Origin: Alloactinosynnema sp. L-07
GTDB lineage: Bacteria > Actinomycetota > Actinomycetes > Mycobacteriales > Pseudonocardiaceae
Length of the DNA stretch: 64,000 bases
Direction of reading: 5' to 3'
NCBI RefSeq assembly: GCF_900070365.1
Contig: NZ_LN850107.1
Coordinates: forward strand, 1,984,001 to 2,048,000
The position numbers and the translations under genes are program-made. The first letter of the stretch is position 1, and the number at the start of each line of letters is the position of its first letter. This document shows, piece by piece, positions 27,275 through 36,377 of the stretch. Below the pieces are notes generated by a model, which searched no databases, was not told where the DNA came from, and saw only the letters and a list, made by a program, of their open reading frames with translations.

Positions 27275-29415
27275 GCGGGGACTCCGATGGTCGGTGTGGG
27301 CGCGGGTCGGGTGGTTTCGTGTTCGGTCAGCGCTCGTTGATGCTCGGCGAGGCGAAGCTCGACGCGTCGACGGAGTGGGTCGGGGAGGACGGGCCCGTCC
27401 AGGTCCGCCGTGAGGCCGCGGACGTGGTCGCGCAGCGCGGTGATGTCGCGGTCGGTGCGGGCCGCGTTGCGGCAGGTCAGGCGGCATCGTCCCCAGACCG
27501 GGCCGTCGCCGGTGCCGTCGTCTTGGCAGGCGGCGGTGGCCGGGCGATAGACGCAGGTCAGGAGTGCCCCGTGGTGGACCTGCAGGTCTGGGTTGGCCAG
27601 CGCGTTGTTGACTTGGGCGGGTGTGGTGATAGTCAGCCCGGCGAAGCGCGAGGCCGCCGCGACCCTGTCCTTGTAGGTGTCCGCGGCCGGGCCGGAGACG
27701 TGCTCGCCGCGCGTGAGCCGTTGGTGGTCGTCGTGCAGGGTTTCCGCACGTAGCAGGAACTCCTCGAAGGTGATCTCGTCGAGGAAGCCGGACGCCGCGT
27801 TGCCCGCGTAGCCACGGATGATGTTGGTGTGCAGATGCCCGTATTGGGTCGCACCCGCGATAGTCCCGCCGGGCTTGCGGACGATGTGCCAGGCCAGTGT
27901 CCGCCGGAGCCTGGGTGCGGTGATCGAACCTTCGGGGTCCTCGCCGATGGTGGGGTGGCCTGTGGTGGGGACGATGCTGCTGTTGAACCAGGCGATGAAC
28001 TCGGCGATGTTCGCGGTGATGGAACTGGAGCGGCGGCAGCTGTGGCGGCTCGCGTCGATCCACTGCGGCGAGCAGAACTCGCCGAGTGGGAACAGGACCG
28101 GGCCGGGCGTGAGGTCTTCCAGCACCGAGATGGCGTGGGCGACCGGCTCGGTGACGACCCACGGGATCGTCCGCGGTGAGCGTTCGCGCCGGTCGTCGCT
28201 GGTCTTCATCTGTTGGCCGGACAGGAAGATCTGCCCGAGTTTGGTGTCGTGGGTGATGCAGCCGCGGCGCAGGTTGAGCGCTTCGCCGGTGCGGATGCCG
28301 GATAGGTAGGCGGTGACCAGGAAACAGGCGGTGGTGACGTGCCGCAGCAGTTCGACCAGTTCGGTCGCCTCGACCGAGGTCGAGCGCCATGTCCGATGGC
28401 CGATCGTGGTGAACCCGGTGACGCGCAGCCAGTTGACCTTGACAGGCAGCCCACTGTCGGCGATCGCGTCGCGCAGGGCCGGGAACTTGCGCAGCTGGAC
28501 GCGGTCGAGCCATCCGCCGACGGTAAGACCGTCGATGTCGATCGTCATCATGCCGCGCAGCCGACGGCCAGGCAGGGGCAGACCCGCGGCCGTGAGGGCG
28601 GGCAGTAGGTGACCGCGGCAGTGTTCGAGGAGGGCACGCCTGCGTGCCGTGCCGATGAGACCGGGTTGCCTGCGGGAGTCCGGAGCGACCTGGTGTGCCA
28701 AGTGCCGCATGGCGACCAGCCGCCGGGCTGTGGGGAGCAGGTCGGCTGCGATGGTCGTGCTGACCAGCAGCGCCGCTGACAACAGCGGGTGCATCACGTC
28801 GGGGTGGATTCGCGGTGTGCGGTTCTCCCTGAGTTTGTGGCCTTCGTGCTCGGCGAGTTCGCCAGCGGTGGCGCCGCCCCAGGGCCGCGGCGCGGGGAGC
28901 CGGTGTCGAGGTGGGAGGGTGTCGCGGTAGGCGTGCAGGCGTTGAACGGCCAGCAGCTTCTTCCGCTTCCAGTCGCTGGTGCGCGCGGTGAGGTCGGTGA
29001 GGTGGTTCAGGTAGGCGTTGAGGTCGTCGTCGGTGACCTCGGCGAATGCGGTGATGCCGCGGTCGGCGAGCCACGCGAGGAAGAACTGCAACGCTGCGAG
29101 GTCGGCGTAGAGGGTCTTGATTGCCGGGATGGTGGGGCGCGACCGCGTCATCCTCGGTTCGTCGAGGTTGACCAGGGCGAAGACGTAGAGCTTGCAGGCG
29201 TGCATGAACTGCTCGGGGAAGCGGTCCCAGTAGATGCGTGGGCGTGGGCTGTGCCGGTCGGGCAGGGCGGCGGTGAGGTCCCACCAGGGGTCGCCGAACG
29301 CGGGCAGCATGGTGAGGTCAGCGTCGGGGTGCAGCGTGCGGTTGACGATGACCGGCGATGTCGGGGTGATCGGGAGTCCGGCGATGTGTTCGGTCGTCAG
29401 GGCTGGGCTGGTCAT
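27271..29415 (-). CDS. tyrosine recombinase, third of trio (TnpB-like)
   Basis: A 714-residue integrase. The catalytic domain holds Arg I in YLSGIRTGEALNL, a lysine region QQMKTSDD, RLRRTLAWHI (family form of HxxR) with ATQYGHLHTN, and the nucleophile candidate in IIRGYAGN. A Cys-rich tail (CVYRPATAAC ... CRLTCRNA, about 610-645) probably binds zinc. It cuts and rejoins DNA strands together with its partners during element movement. The ATG at 29415 is chosen for the ATGA overlap with the upstream gene, and it overlaps the DUF6262 gene downstream. Confidence 0.85.
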   Translation of the reverse strand: MTSPALTTEHIAGLPITPTSPVIVNRTLHPDADLTMLPAFGDPWWDLTAALPDRHSPRPRIYWDRFPEQFMHACKLYVFALVNLDEPRMTRSRPTIPAIKTLYADLAALQFFLAWLADRGITAFAEVTDDDLNAYLNHLTDLTARTSDWKRKKLLAVQRLHAYRDTLPPRHRLPAPRPWGGATAGELAEHEGHKLRENRTPRIHPDVMHPLLSAALLVSTTIAADLLPTARRLVAMRHLAHQVAPDSRRQPGLIGTARRRALLEHCRGHLLPALTAAGLPLPGRRLRGMMTIDIDGLTVGGWLDRVQLRKFPALRDAIADSGLPVKVNWLRVTGFTTIGHRTWRSTSVEATELVELLRHVTTACFLVTAYLSGIRTGEALNLRRGCITHDTKLGQIFLSGQQMKTSDDRRERSPRTIPWVVTEPVAHAISVLEDLTPGPVLFPLGEFCSPQWIDASRHSCRRSSSITANIAEFIAWFNSSIVPTTGHPTIGEDPEGSITAPRLRRTLAWHIVRKPGGTIAGATQYGHLHTNIIRGYAGNAASGFLDEITFEEFLLRAETLHDDHQRLTRGEHVSGPAADTYKDRVAAASRFAGLTITTPAQVNNALANPDLQVHHGALLTCVYRPATAACQDDGTGDGPVWGRCRLTCRNAARTDRDITALRDHVRGLTADLDGPVLPDPLRRRVELRLAEHQRALTEHETTRPAPTPTIGVPA

Positions 29416-31199
29416 AGTGGGTCGAGGTCTCCGGAGAACAGGCGGGCGACCAGGTGGCGGTGGTCGTCGGTGGTGTGGACGCGGGCTTGGGCGATCTGGG
29501 CGGGTTCGTATTCGCTGATCAAGTCGTCGAGCTGAGCGGCCCGTCCGGCGAACTCGCCGACCCATCGGTCGATCGGCATGCTCGCCCGGCTGGCGCGCAG
29601 CTCGTCGAGCACGAGCAGCTGTAGCGGCAGGTGTCGTGGGAAGGCGCGTGCGTTGCGGCAGTCCAGACAGGACAGAAAGGACTGTCGGCAGGTGTCGCCG
29701 TCGTCGAGTGGCGAGTGGTCGAAGTCCTCGCAGTGGCCGAGGACCGTGTCCTGGCCGCGATCGGCGTGGTCGTCGGTGGCGACGGTCATGGTGCGGCGGG
29801 CGAGTGCCGCGGCGACCTGTTCGTCGAGGGCTTCGCGGACGACCTGGAAGCCTTCCTCGGTGACCGAGCGCATCCGGCGCAGGTAACCGGCCAGGGTGGC
29901 CGGGGTGTGGGCGACCGGCTTGCGATTCTGCTCGAGGTAGGTCTTGCGCAGCCGATCCAGACTTAGCGTCACCAGCACCTGGTCGCGGGCGTAGTCGCCG
30001 GACACCACCGGCCGAAGCCAGCGCGTCCGCTGTTCGTCGTTCTGGCCGGGAAGCCCCTCTCGGAACCGGGACTCACCCGCCCGCTCCGGGCTTTTCGTGT
30101 AGTAGACGAGCGCTCGGGTGCTGCCGATCTGGCGGCGCAACGGCTCGGTCAGTTCGGTCAGCAGACGGAACACTCCGAACGCTGTGGTGAGCGAGGTGTT
30201 GAGCACCTCCGGTGAGCGGCTGCCGCCGCTGGCTGGTCGCAACTCTGTGGGCAGTCCAGTCAACGACATGGTCATCGCCGAGCGCGATCCCCGGCGTGGC
30301 TTGTTCACGCTGACCAGCGCGATCCCTGGCTCACCCGGTGCGGAGGCGCGCAGGTGCGCCGCGGGCATCTCGTCCAGCACGGACATGTTCATGCCGGTCA
30401 GCGCGGTCAGCAGCACTCCGAACGCCCAGATGTCCCTGCCGGTTAGGTGTAGCAGCCCGAGCAAGTTCTGGCCGTCGGCAGCGGTGACCGCCCTGCCGTT
30501 GAGCTTGGAGGCTCGCCCGGTCGCTGGTGACCGCGGGATGTCGCCGGTCCTGGCGCAGTGGTCGAGGGCCTGTGCGAGTTCTCGTCGTGGGTGGCGGGGC
30601 GACAGGTCGTCGAACACGCCTGTCTGGTAGTCCTCGACCATCGCCCAGTGCGTGCGCAGCCGCTGCCGAGCCCGGCGGACCAGCCCGCGGGCCGCGACCG
30701 TGATCCGCCGGAACTCCTCGGCGGTGTAGGGCTGCCGTGCATCGTAGCCGCGTCCGCCCCAGCGGCGAACCAGTGCCTCGACGACCTCGTCGGACACGAC
30801 CGGGCTGTAGCCGAGCAACGTCCGCAGCACGCCCACCAGCCGATCGCCGCTGGGCAGCACGAACGACTGCGCCATCAGTCGGGCGTTGGCGCTGCCCAGG
30901 TCGGCCAGCGTGGTCATCGTCGGATGGTTGTCGGCCAACCACCGCCCGGCCTGCCGTGCCGCGGTCCACAGATTCTGCGCGGCCGCCTGCCGCTTCCAGG
31001 TGCCCAATGGGCCGGTCGCGGCCTCGAACGCGACCGCCAGGTCCTCGGCGATCTCCGGTCGGCATGGCAGCCGGGCGAAGTCGAACGGCTTGCGCTGCGT
31101 GCCGTCCTCGCTGACGAACTGGACCACCAGGCCGTCGCGGCGAGCGGGTGGGTGCCAGCCGGTGGGCGGTTGCGCGGCCCGTTGGCCGGGTCCGCTCAC
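29412..31199 (-). CDS. recombinase-like protein, second of trio, degenerate catalytic site
   Basis: 595 residues. It aligns in layout with tyrosine recombinases (N-terminal SAM-like helices to about residue 120, then a catalytic-like domain), but the Arg I strand reads LTALTGMNMSVLDEM, without the expected Arg, and no HxxR box is evident. A zinc-type cluster occurs at the C-terminus (GHCEDFDHSP, DTCRQSFLSCLDCRNA). It is therefore probably a structural or DNA-binding partner of the trio rather than a catalyst (inference). It overlaps both neighbours by 4 bp, so the trio is translated as one coupled unit. Confidence 0.75.
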   Translation of the reverse strand: MSGPGQRAAQPPTGWHPPARRDGLVVQFVSEDGTQRKPFDFARLPCRPEIAEDLAVAFEAATGPLGTWKRQAAAQNLWTAARQAGRWLADNHPTMTTLADLGSANARLMAQSFVLPSGDRLVGVLRTLLGYSPVVSDEVVEALVRRWGGRGYDARQPYTAEEFRRITVAARGLVRRARQRLRTHWAMVEDYQTGVFDDLSPRHPRRELAQALDHCARTGDIPRSPATGRASKLNGRAVTAADGQNLLGLLHLTGRDIWAFGVLLTALTGMNMSVLDEMPAAHLRASAPGEPGIALVSVNKPRRGSRSAMTMSLTGLPTELRPASGGSRSPEVLNTSLTTAFGVFRLLTELTEPLRRQIGSTRALVYYTKSPERAGESRFREGLPGQNDEQRTRWLRPVVSGDYARDQVLVTLSLDRLRKTYLEQNRKPVAHTPATLAGYLRRMRSVTEEGFQVVREALDEQVAAALARRTMTVATDDHADRGQDTVLGHCEDFDHSPLDDGDTCRQSFLSCLDCRNARAFPRHLPLQLLVLDELRASRASMPIDRWVGEFAGRAAQLDDLISEYEPAQIAQARVHTTDDHRHLVARLFSGDLDPL

Positions 31200-32737
31200 G
31201 CGAGCACCGCCGTCAGTACCCTGGGCTCACTGGCACCGAGGGCCTCCACCAGCCGGTGCAGGGCATCCCGGTCGTCGGCGTCCATCAACTCGATCAGGTG
31301 CTCGATCTGCAACGCCTGGAACGGTTCCAAGTAGACCGACCTGGTGGTCTGGACGTCGCTGTGGCCCAGCAAGGTGGCCAGCAGGAACCACACGTCTCCA
31401 AGCTGGTTGCGGAAGTCGCGTCGCTCCTTCTCGGTCAGCAGACCGGTGCGCTGCCAGGCCACGAACGTCGCGATGCAGTACCAGCGCATCGCGAACCCGT
31501 GCCGGAGCATATGCGGGCGACACCACAACCGGCCGGACTGGCCCGACAGCGCCAGCGTCTTGTCGACCCGCTGGTTCGCGCGGTCGAACGTCTTGTGCCA
31601 GGCCTGCTTCCTGCGCGGCGTGCCATCGTGGTTGAGCCACAACCACAACGGCTCCAACCCGCTCGGACCCGCCCGGAACAGGCGCATCCGCTGCCCCGGA
31701 TCCAGCGTGTCGAGGCGGACGCTGCGCTCACGACCCTTCTCGTCAACGACCCGGACCACACCGTTCGGCCGGACTTGCGTGAGCAGCCACCGATCCACGA
31801 CCTGCTCGTAGCGACCCGCTCGTTGCGCTCGGGCGACCGCGGCCGAGCGGCCGCCCTCCTCCACGTAGAAACGGGCCAACTGCGCCACCCGCCTGCGCAT
31901 CCAGTACTGCCGCCCGCTGCCGCCCTTCGCGCACTTCGTGGCCACCCAGCAGCGGAACAACCCTCGGTCGACGACCTCCGGCAGTTCCACGGTCAGCACG
32001 CTGGACCACTCACCCAGCCGAAGCCCGGTGCCGTAGAGGCCCTCGACGAACGCGACATCGCGGTCCTCGGTGCGCCCGCGCCAGCCCGGCGCCGGCAGCC
32101 CCTCCGAGGTGAAGCCGCGCAGGCCGAGGTTGCGCCACAACCTGAACGCCTCCGGCGTCAGCCACTTCACGTCGGCCCGACGACCCCCGGACGGGCTCGC
32201 CTCCAGCACGGTGACCTCTTCCCCGCGGAACGTCCGGCCGATCACCCGCAGCCGGATCGGGTTCTCGACCCGGTCCTCAGCGGCGGCCCACTTGTAGAAC
32301 CTCCCCAACGCGGCAAGGTCCACCCGGAACGAACCCGGCACCACATGCCTCGGGTTCTCCTCCGCGGACAACCTCCACTCCTTGAACGCCGCAACCACGC
32401 TCGGCGTCGCCGCGTCCCACCTGCACCCCACGGCGAACAGGAAGTCCAACCAGACCTTCAACGAGAACGCATACCGCCGCTTCGTGTCCCTCGCCAGCCT
32501 CCGACCGCCAACACCCGGTGCCCGCCAGAACGCGTTGATCCGCGCATCCGCCCGGCCGTCAGGACCCAGCAGGTACGGCGTACCGTCCCGAGCCCCGTTC
32601 CGGCGAGCCCTCTCGAGCACATCACCACCAGGTACCAGATCCTCAACCGACTCAAACCCCCGCCGGAAGTCGTAGAACCCGAGGTACCAGCCCTCCGACA
32701 CCCACTCCTGCAACCCGTCCAAAACCCCACCGTCCAC
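31196..32737 (-). CDS. tyrosine recombinase, first of trio (TnpA-like)
   Basis: A 513-residue integrase from a GTG. Residues about 80-150 form the SAM-like core-binding domain. Catalytic residues are visible: Arg in YGTGLRLGEWSS, Lys near TKCAKGG, the HMLRHGF box, LGHSDVQTTRS and Tyr in VYLEPF. It starts the operon 33 bp inside the right inverted repeat of element A, so transcription is directed from the element's end inward. Confidence 0.87.
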   Translation of the reverse strand: MDGGVLDGLQEWVSEGWYLGFYDFRRGFESVEDLVPGGDVLERARRNGARDGTPYLLGPDGRADARINAFWRAPGVGGRRLARDTKRRYAFSLKVWLDFLFAVGCRWDAATPSVVAAFKEWRLSAEENPRHVVPGSFRVDLAALGRFYKWAAAEDRVENPIRLRVIGRTFRGEEVTVLEASPSGGRRADVKWLTPEAFRLWRNLGLRGFTSEGLPAPGWRGRTEDRDVAFVEGLYGTGLRLGEWSSVLTVELPEVVDRGLFRCWVATKCAKGGSGRQYWMRRRVAQLARFYVEEGGRSAAVARAQRAGRYEQVVDRWLLTQVRPNGVVRVVDEKGRERSVRLDTLDPGQRMRLFRAGPSGLEPLWLWLNHDGTPRRKQAWHKTFDRANQRVDKTLALSGQSGRLWCRPHMLRHGFAMRWYCIATFVAWQRTGLLTEKERRDFRNQLGDVWFLLATLLGHSDVQTTRSVYLEPFQALQIEHLIELMDADDRDALHRLVEALGASEPRVLTAVLA

Positions 32738-32769
32738 TCCAGATCAATCTGAACCTGATCGACCACAGA

Positions 32770-32787
32770 GTTCGACAGGTGTGTCGG
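32770..32787 (-). repeat. element A right inverted repeat
   Basis: GTTCGACAGGTGTGTCGG on the plus strand. Its complement matches the left repeat at 25061-25076 apart from two extra bases. It lies 7 bp before the resumed host gene. Confidence 0.75.
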
Positions 32788-32794
32788 GTAGTGA

Positions 32795-33307
32795 ATCCTC
32801 GGCAACAGCAGGCTCGCACCCTGCTCCTACGTCCTCAAGATCCTTCCGTGTCGACGCTGGCTGACCGACAACACCGACCCCAACGACACCGTCCTCTACA
32901 TCGGCATCGACAACAGCGACCGCGACCGGAGACGTGCCCCCGCAATCCGCCAAGGGTGGCAGCCCTGGCAGGTCGAGCTACCGCTGCTCGACGAGCCGGG
33001 CCTGACCAAGGAAGCGATGCTGGCGGAGGCCCGTGCGCTTGGCCTGATCCCGCCGGCGGCGTATGCCCTCGGGTGGGACCACGCCAACTGCGGACAGATG
33101 TGCGTGCGAGGAGGACAGCGGCACTGGCTGCGCACCATGCGGCACTTTCCCGACCGCTACGCCGACTACGAGGCCCGCGAACAAGGATTTCGTGACAGGA
33201 CCGGCAAGGACGTCGCGATCCTCAAAGAGCGCCGTGCGGGACTTACCTACCCGCTGACACTTGCCGAACTTCGTCGACGAGAGCAGCAATCCGACCTCGC
33301 GGCCTGA
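32795..33307 (+). pseudogene. PP-loop ATPase gene 1, 3' part
   Basis: 171 codons continuing the protein begun at 24810: ILGNSRLAPCSYVLK, an inserted basic region (ILPCRRWLTDNTD), VLYIGIDNSDRDR, ELPLLDEPGLTKEAMLAEARALG, the Cys motif HANCGQMCVRGGQ and a final PLTLAELRRREQQ. Two in-frame stops (32789, 32792) lie just before it inside element A. Conserved LPLLDEP and ANCGxxC motifs are typical of phage and plasmid PAPS-reductase-like proteins. It is untranslated unless element A excises. Confidence 0.78.
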
Positions 33308-33433
33308 CGTGTGTCGCGTGCGCGAACCTCACACGGTTCACAGTTTCCGGCCGTCCGACGACTTCGAGGCGCCAGCCTGGTTCCGCCGCTGAAACTCGCG
33401 CCGCCGCTGTCCGGGTCGTGGACGCGCAGCGCA

Positions 33434-33514
33434 GCCGCCGGTGCGCACCAGCGCAAGGCCGGAGCCGCAGAGCGGTCGGCTTCGCCGAGCCCAGCGCTGG
33501 TGCGCACCGCCGGC
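33434..33514 (+). repeat. intergenic stem-loop, conserved-loop family
   Basis: Arms GCCGCCGGTGCGCACCAGCG.. (33434-33454) and 33494-33514 pair at 20 of 21 positions. The 39-nt loop contains GCAGAGCGGTCGGCTTCGCC, a variant of the CGCTGCGCGGTCGGCT core. It lies 42 bp before the start at 33557. Confidence 0.72.
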
Positions 33515-33556
33515 TCTTCAAGCGGTGTCCACGTACACCGCGACCAGGAGGAATCC

Positions 33557-34015
33557 ATGGCTCGGGATCACTCAGTCGACACCAGCGTTGTCGAATTCGT
33601 TCGCGTCGGCCAGAAGGTCAGCCTGAACTTCACTGTCGGGATTCGCAACCGCGCCACCTTCCAGGCGGTCATGGCTGAGGCGTTGGGCGGCAACAACTTC
33701 GACCCGTCCCGGGTCGCTAGCACTATCGGGTCGCTATTCGACGACGCAATGCGCGTTGATTTCGGCGCCGAGGGCACGGCTGTCCTCTACCTCGACGTGC
33801 CGTACTTCGAGAACCAGCGCATCGGCTGCTCCGCTGCCAGCACAAACACCAGGTTCACCGACTCCGAGCGGCAGGCGTACGCCCAGCGCGTCATTGACTG
33901 GGCGCGGGAGATGCGCGCCGACGAGATCACCGTGCAGCAGCACCCGATCACGCCCGCCCCAGTGGTTGGCAAGCCCGGCGACAACCCGTACCGGATCCGG
34001 ATCTGGTGGGACTAA
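33557..34015 (+). CDS. hypothetical protein
   Basis: 152 residues with CAGGAGGAATCC directly before the ATG, a near-perfect ribosome-binding site. Residues 15-60 suggest a beta-alpha unit (VVEFVRVGQKVSLNFTVG). The C-terminal half contains AQRVIDWAREMRADEITVQQHP. It has no known family, membrane segment or signal. It is flanked by hairpins on both sides, which suggests an independent transcript. Confidence 0.65.
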   Translation: MARDHSVDTSVVEFVRVGQKVSLNFTVGIRNRATFQAVMAEALGGNNFDPSRVASTIGSLFDDAMRVDFGAEGTAVLYLDVPYFENQRIGCSAASTNTRFTDSERQAYAQRVIDWAREMRADEITVQQHPITPAPVVGKPGDNPYRIRIWWD

Positions 34016-34027
34016 CCAGCGGATTCC

Positions 34028-34056
34028 GCGGGGACATCTACATCAGGTGTCCCCGC
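34028..34056 (+). terminator. hairpin terminator
   Basis: Perfect stem GCGGGGACA (34028-34036) / TGTCCCCGC (34048-34056), 12 bp after the stop. A second, weaker hairpin (CCGAGGCG/CGCCTCGG around 34163-34216) occupies the rest of the 315-bp gap before 34331. Confidence 0.65.
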
Positions 34057-34330
34057 CCCGCAGGCCCGCCTGGTTCGCGACTCTCTGCAGAACCCGCAGG
34101 GAGAAGCCACGTCCACCGCATCGGCCACCGCCCGCGCCGTGGACGCTGACCCAGTTATCGCCACCGAGGCGGGCCGCCGACGATGCGCTCGTCGCACCTC
34201 ACCGCAGCACGCCTCGGCGACGGCGGCAAGGCCCGCGGACTCCACCCACCGTTACCCGCCGGGGTGCCGCCGTCGCCGGGACCTGCTCACCGGTGCGCCT
34301 GTACGCCCCGCCGACAAAGGGAGGCCCGCG

Positions 34331-35002
34331 ATGGGCGAGTTCCAAAAGAAGGACCGCGTCGAGCTCGTGAACACCACCGACGCGCATACCGACCTCAAAC
34401 CTGGCGACCAGGGCACTGTCACGTTCGTCGACGACATGGGAACCGTGCACATCCGCTGGGACAACGGTTCCAGCCTCGGAATGTCAACTCAGGATGGCGA
34501 TGTCATTGCGCGTATCGACGCCGCGGCCGTCGCCGGTGACGGAACAAGTTCCTTGCGCATCAACCCGCACAGCGTCGAAGGGGCGGCGATCCTCGACCTG
34601 TACGACCAGCTCAAGGCACTGGAGCAGGAAGACAGCGGCGGGTGGAATGGCGGCGACCTCGTCAACCTGGTCAGCGACTTTTTCCGCGGACTCGGTGTGA
34701 ACATCGACATGCCCGCTGAGACGTTGCCTGCGCAACTGCGAGACCGCCCGTGGCCGGACACGGTCTTCGGGTTGAGTGACGCCGTCGCTGAGGGGCCAGT
34801 GTCCGGTGTCGCTCCGGCTCTGCGCGTCGTCGACAGCGCGTTCCTCAGCGTCGCTTACCCCACCGACAGCGATGTCCTCACCAGGGTCATCGCCCACCTG
34901 GAGGCCCGCGTCAAGGAGATGCAGCCGCCGAAGCCGCACTCGCAGGGCGCGCTGGCCGAGGTCCAGAGCGTCCTTGACCTGATCGCCGGCAGCACCGGCT
35001 GA
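34331..35002 (+). CDS. DUF4314-domain protein
   Basis: A 223-residue protein. The first 55 residues (RVELVNTTDAHTDLKPGDQG, then TVTFVDDMGTVHIRWDNGSSLGM) match the DUF4314 barrel common on actinobacterial plasmids and phages; its function is not known. The remaining part has two helical regions (AILDLYDQLKALEQ; DLVNLVSDFFRGLGVNI) and no named domain. AAAGGGAGG lies about 8 bp before the ATG. It is followed by a strong terminator. Confidence 0.75.
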   Translation: MGEFQKKDRVELVNTTDAHTDLKPGDQGTVTFVDDMGTVHIRWDNGSSLGMSTQDGDVIARIDAAAVAGDGTSSLRINPHSVEGAAILDLYDQLKALEQEDSGGWNGGDLVNLVSDFFRGLGVNIDMPAETLPAQLRDRPWPDTVFGLSDAVAEGPVSGVAPALRVVDSAFLSVAYPTDSDVLTRVIAHLEARVKEMQPPKPHSQGALAEVQSVLDLIAGSTG

Positions 35003-35024
35003 TCGAGCACTCGTATCTGTGAAC

Positions 35025-35064
35025 GACTTCGGCCCGCCCCGTTTCGTCGGGGCGGGCCGAAGTC
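35025..35064 (+). terminator. hairpin terminator
   Basis: Perfect 16-bp stem GACTTCGGCCCGCCCC (35025-35040) / 35049-35064 with an 8-nt loop, 22 bp after the stop. Confidence 0.8.
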
Positions 35065-35312
35065 TCGCCGGCGCACCGGCCCGAAGGCCGACTAGGTCGC
35101 CAAACTACGCCGACAGTTGATCCACGAACGCCAGCAGGAACTGCCGCGATCGTCGTTGCAGGATACCTGTTCCTCCCGTGGTTCTGTCGGTGTTCGGCGG
35201 ATTCCGCTTGTGTTCGTGCTCATCCGCAAAGGACCAACGGATGCGCCCACCGGTCGGCGCGCCCGACGGTGGCCGTCGGCGCCGCGGCGCTCGAGGCGCC
35301 CGCTCACTGACT

Positions 35313-35380
35313 CCGACACGGGTGATCCGGCCGTTTCTCACTGCCCACCGGTCTGCGTGGACCCGGATCACACCGGTCGG
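35313..35380 (+). repeat. paired 18-bp arms, copy 1
   Basis: CCGACACGGGTGATCCGG (35313-35330) and CCGGATCACACCGGTCGG (35363-35380), separated by 32 bp, form an imperfect inverted repeat (9 + 5 bp paired). Both arms are identical to those at 49828-49895, with the same 32-bp spacing but an unrelated centre. It ends 107 bp before the gene at 35487. The rest of the 484-bp gap (35003-35486) holds the terminator and a GC-rich hairpin near 35420-35455. Confidence 0.7.
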
Positions 35381-35486
35381 GCCAGCGCGGGACCGCGACC
35401 GCCGCGGCGCCGATGGCCTGGCGGGCGGGCCCCGCCAGGGGCCCCGCCCCGCCGGGTGACCGGCGCACAGCAGAACGGAACCCGAC

Positions 35487-36377
35487 ATGGCCGTCCTCGG
35501 TGACGACCTCGACATACAGCACACTCCGTGCACTACCTCTCACGACGGAATGACCCTTCGCGGCACTGTCCGCACCAGCTACGAGGTCCTGACCAGCCGG
35601 TTCGGTCCACCGACGTTCCCGCAGGTCGACGACGGTGGCCTCCCTGCGGAGGACTCCACTCTGTGGCTCATCGATACCCCGGCCGGGCGCGTCCACGTGC
35701 ACAACTGGCTCGATGTCACCTACTTCCTCAAGCGTCCCGCCGCGGAGACCCGCTGGAGCATCCAGGCCACTGACGACGCGGCCCTGCCGTGGATCTACAA
35801 GTCCGTCACGGGGTCCACGGCGGCGTTTTCCGCAGGGGTACACGAGTTCTCGCGGTACTCCACCCGGGTCAGCCTCGCCCGCGGCTACGTTACCTACCTC
35901 GTGCAGCGGATGATCGCCCTGCGGGAGCGTGGCGAGCGGTACGACCAGGGCAGCCGGGAGCACCGCCACCAGATCGAACTGTCACGGCATGTCGGCCACA
36001 TGGCGCTGCAGGTCCAGCAGATCGTTCACGACGTCGAGTGGGCGTACGCGGATGACGCCGATCGCCGCAGGTGGACCACTCTGCCGATGCCGCAACTCGC
36101 CGACGAGCCCGAATCGCAGCACTGGCACCGCTGGACCCGTTGGACCTACCGACCCGTGCCGACCGACTCCCGGCCCGAGGGCGGTGACCCGGACCTGGTC
36201 GGGATGCTGCGCCGCCGGGCACGCGACCAGGTGCGCTTCCGCGACCGGATCCTGCCCGCCAATCACCGCGGCCCCACACGCGAAGGCAAGGTCGAGCTCT
36301 ACGACGAGCACATCGGCACGTTGCTGACCTTGGCCGACACCGCCCTTCCCGACACTGTCGAGCAGAGCCGCTCGTGA
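35487..36377 (+). CDS. hypothetical protein
   Basis: A 296-residue protein. The N-terminal 120 residues form a beta-rich region (LRGTVRTSYEVLTSRFGPPT; WLIDTPAGRVHVHNW; TRWSIQATDDAALPWIYKSV) with the layout of a small sandwich. The C-terminal part is helical and charged. No family was recognised, and there is no membrane segment. Its stop overlaps the start of PP-loop gene 2 (GTGA), so it was translationally coupled to that enzyme before element B split it. Confidence 0.62.
   Translation: MAVLGDDLDIQHTPCTTSHDGMTLRGTVRTSYEVLTSRFGPPTFPQVDDGGLPAEDSTLWLIDTPAGRVHVHNWLDVTYFLKRPAAETRWSIQATDDAALPWIYKSVTGSTAAFSAGVHEFSRYSTRVSLARGYVTYLVQRMIALRERGERYDQGSREHRHQIELSRHVGHMALQVQQIVHDVEWAYADDADRRRWTTLPMPQLADEPESQHWHRWTRWTYRPVPTDSRPEGGDPDLVGMLRRRARDQVRFRDRILPANHRGPTREGKVELYDEHIGTLLTLADTALPDTVEQSRS

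Larger units (their letters stand above)
25041..32794. mobile_element. element A: three-recombinase (RIT/Tn554-like) transposable element
   Basis: A 7.75-kb insertion inside PP-loop gene 1. Inverted repeats lie just inside both ends: CCGACACCTGTCGAAC at 25061-25076, and GTTCGACAGGTGTGTCGG at 32770-32787 in inverse orientation. It carries four minus-strand genes with successive 4-bp overlaps (three tyrosine recombinases and a DUF6262 protein) plus three cargo genes. Tandem recombinase trios define RIT elements, and Tn554 has a comparable TnpA/B/C set. No clear target duplication is seen apart from a shared ATC, as expected for tyrosine recombinases. Confidence 0.8.

Noticed and set aside
26834..29284. 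An 816-codon minus-strand frame covering most of the recombinase gene
   Set aside because: Only its last 146 codons (the DUF6262 protein) are protein-like; the rest is the out-of-frame shadow of the recombinase at 27271-29415.
31148..32752. A 534-codon plus-strand frame
   Set aside because: Antisense to a tyrosine recombinase with complete catalytic residues; Pro/Arg/Gln-rich and without any motif.
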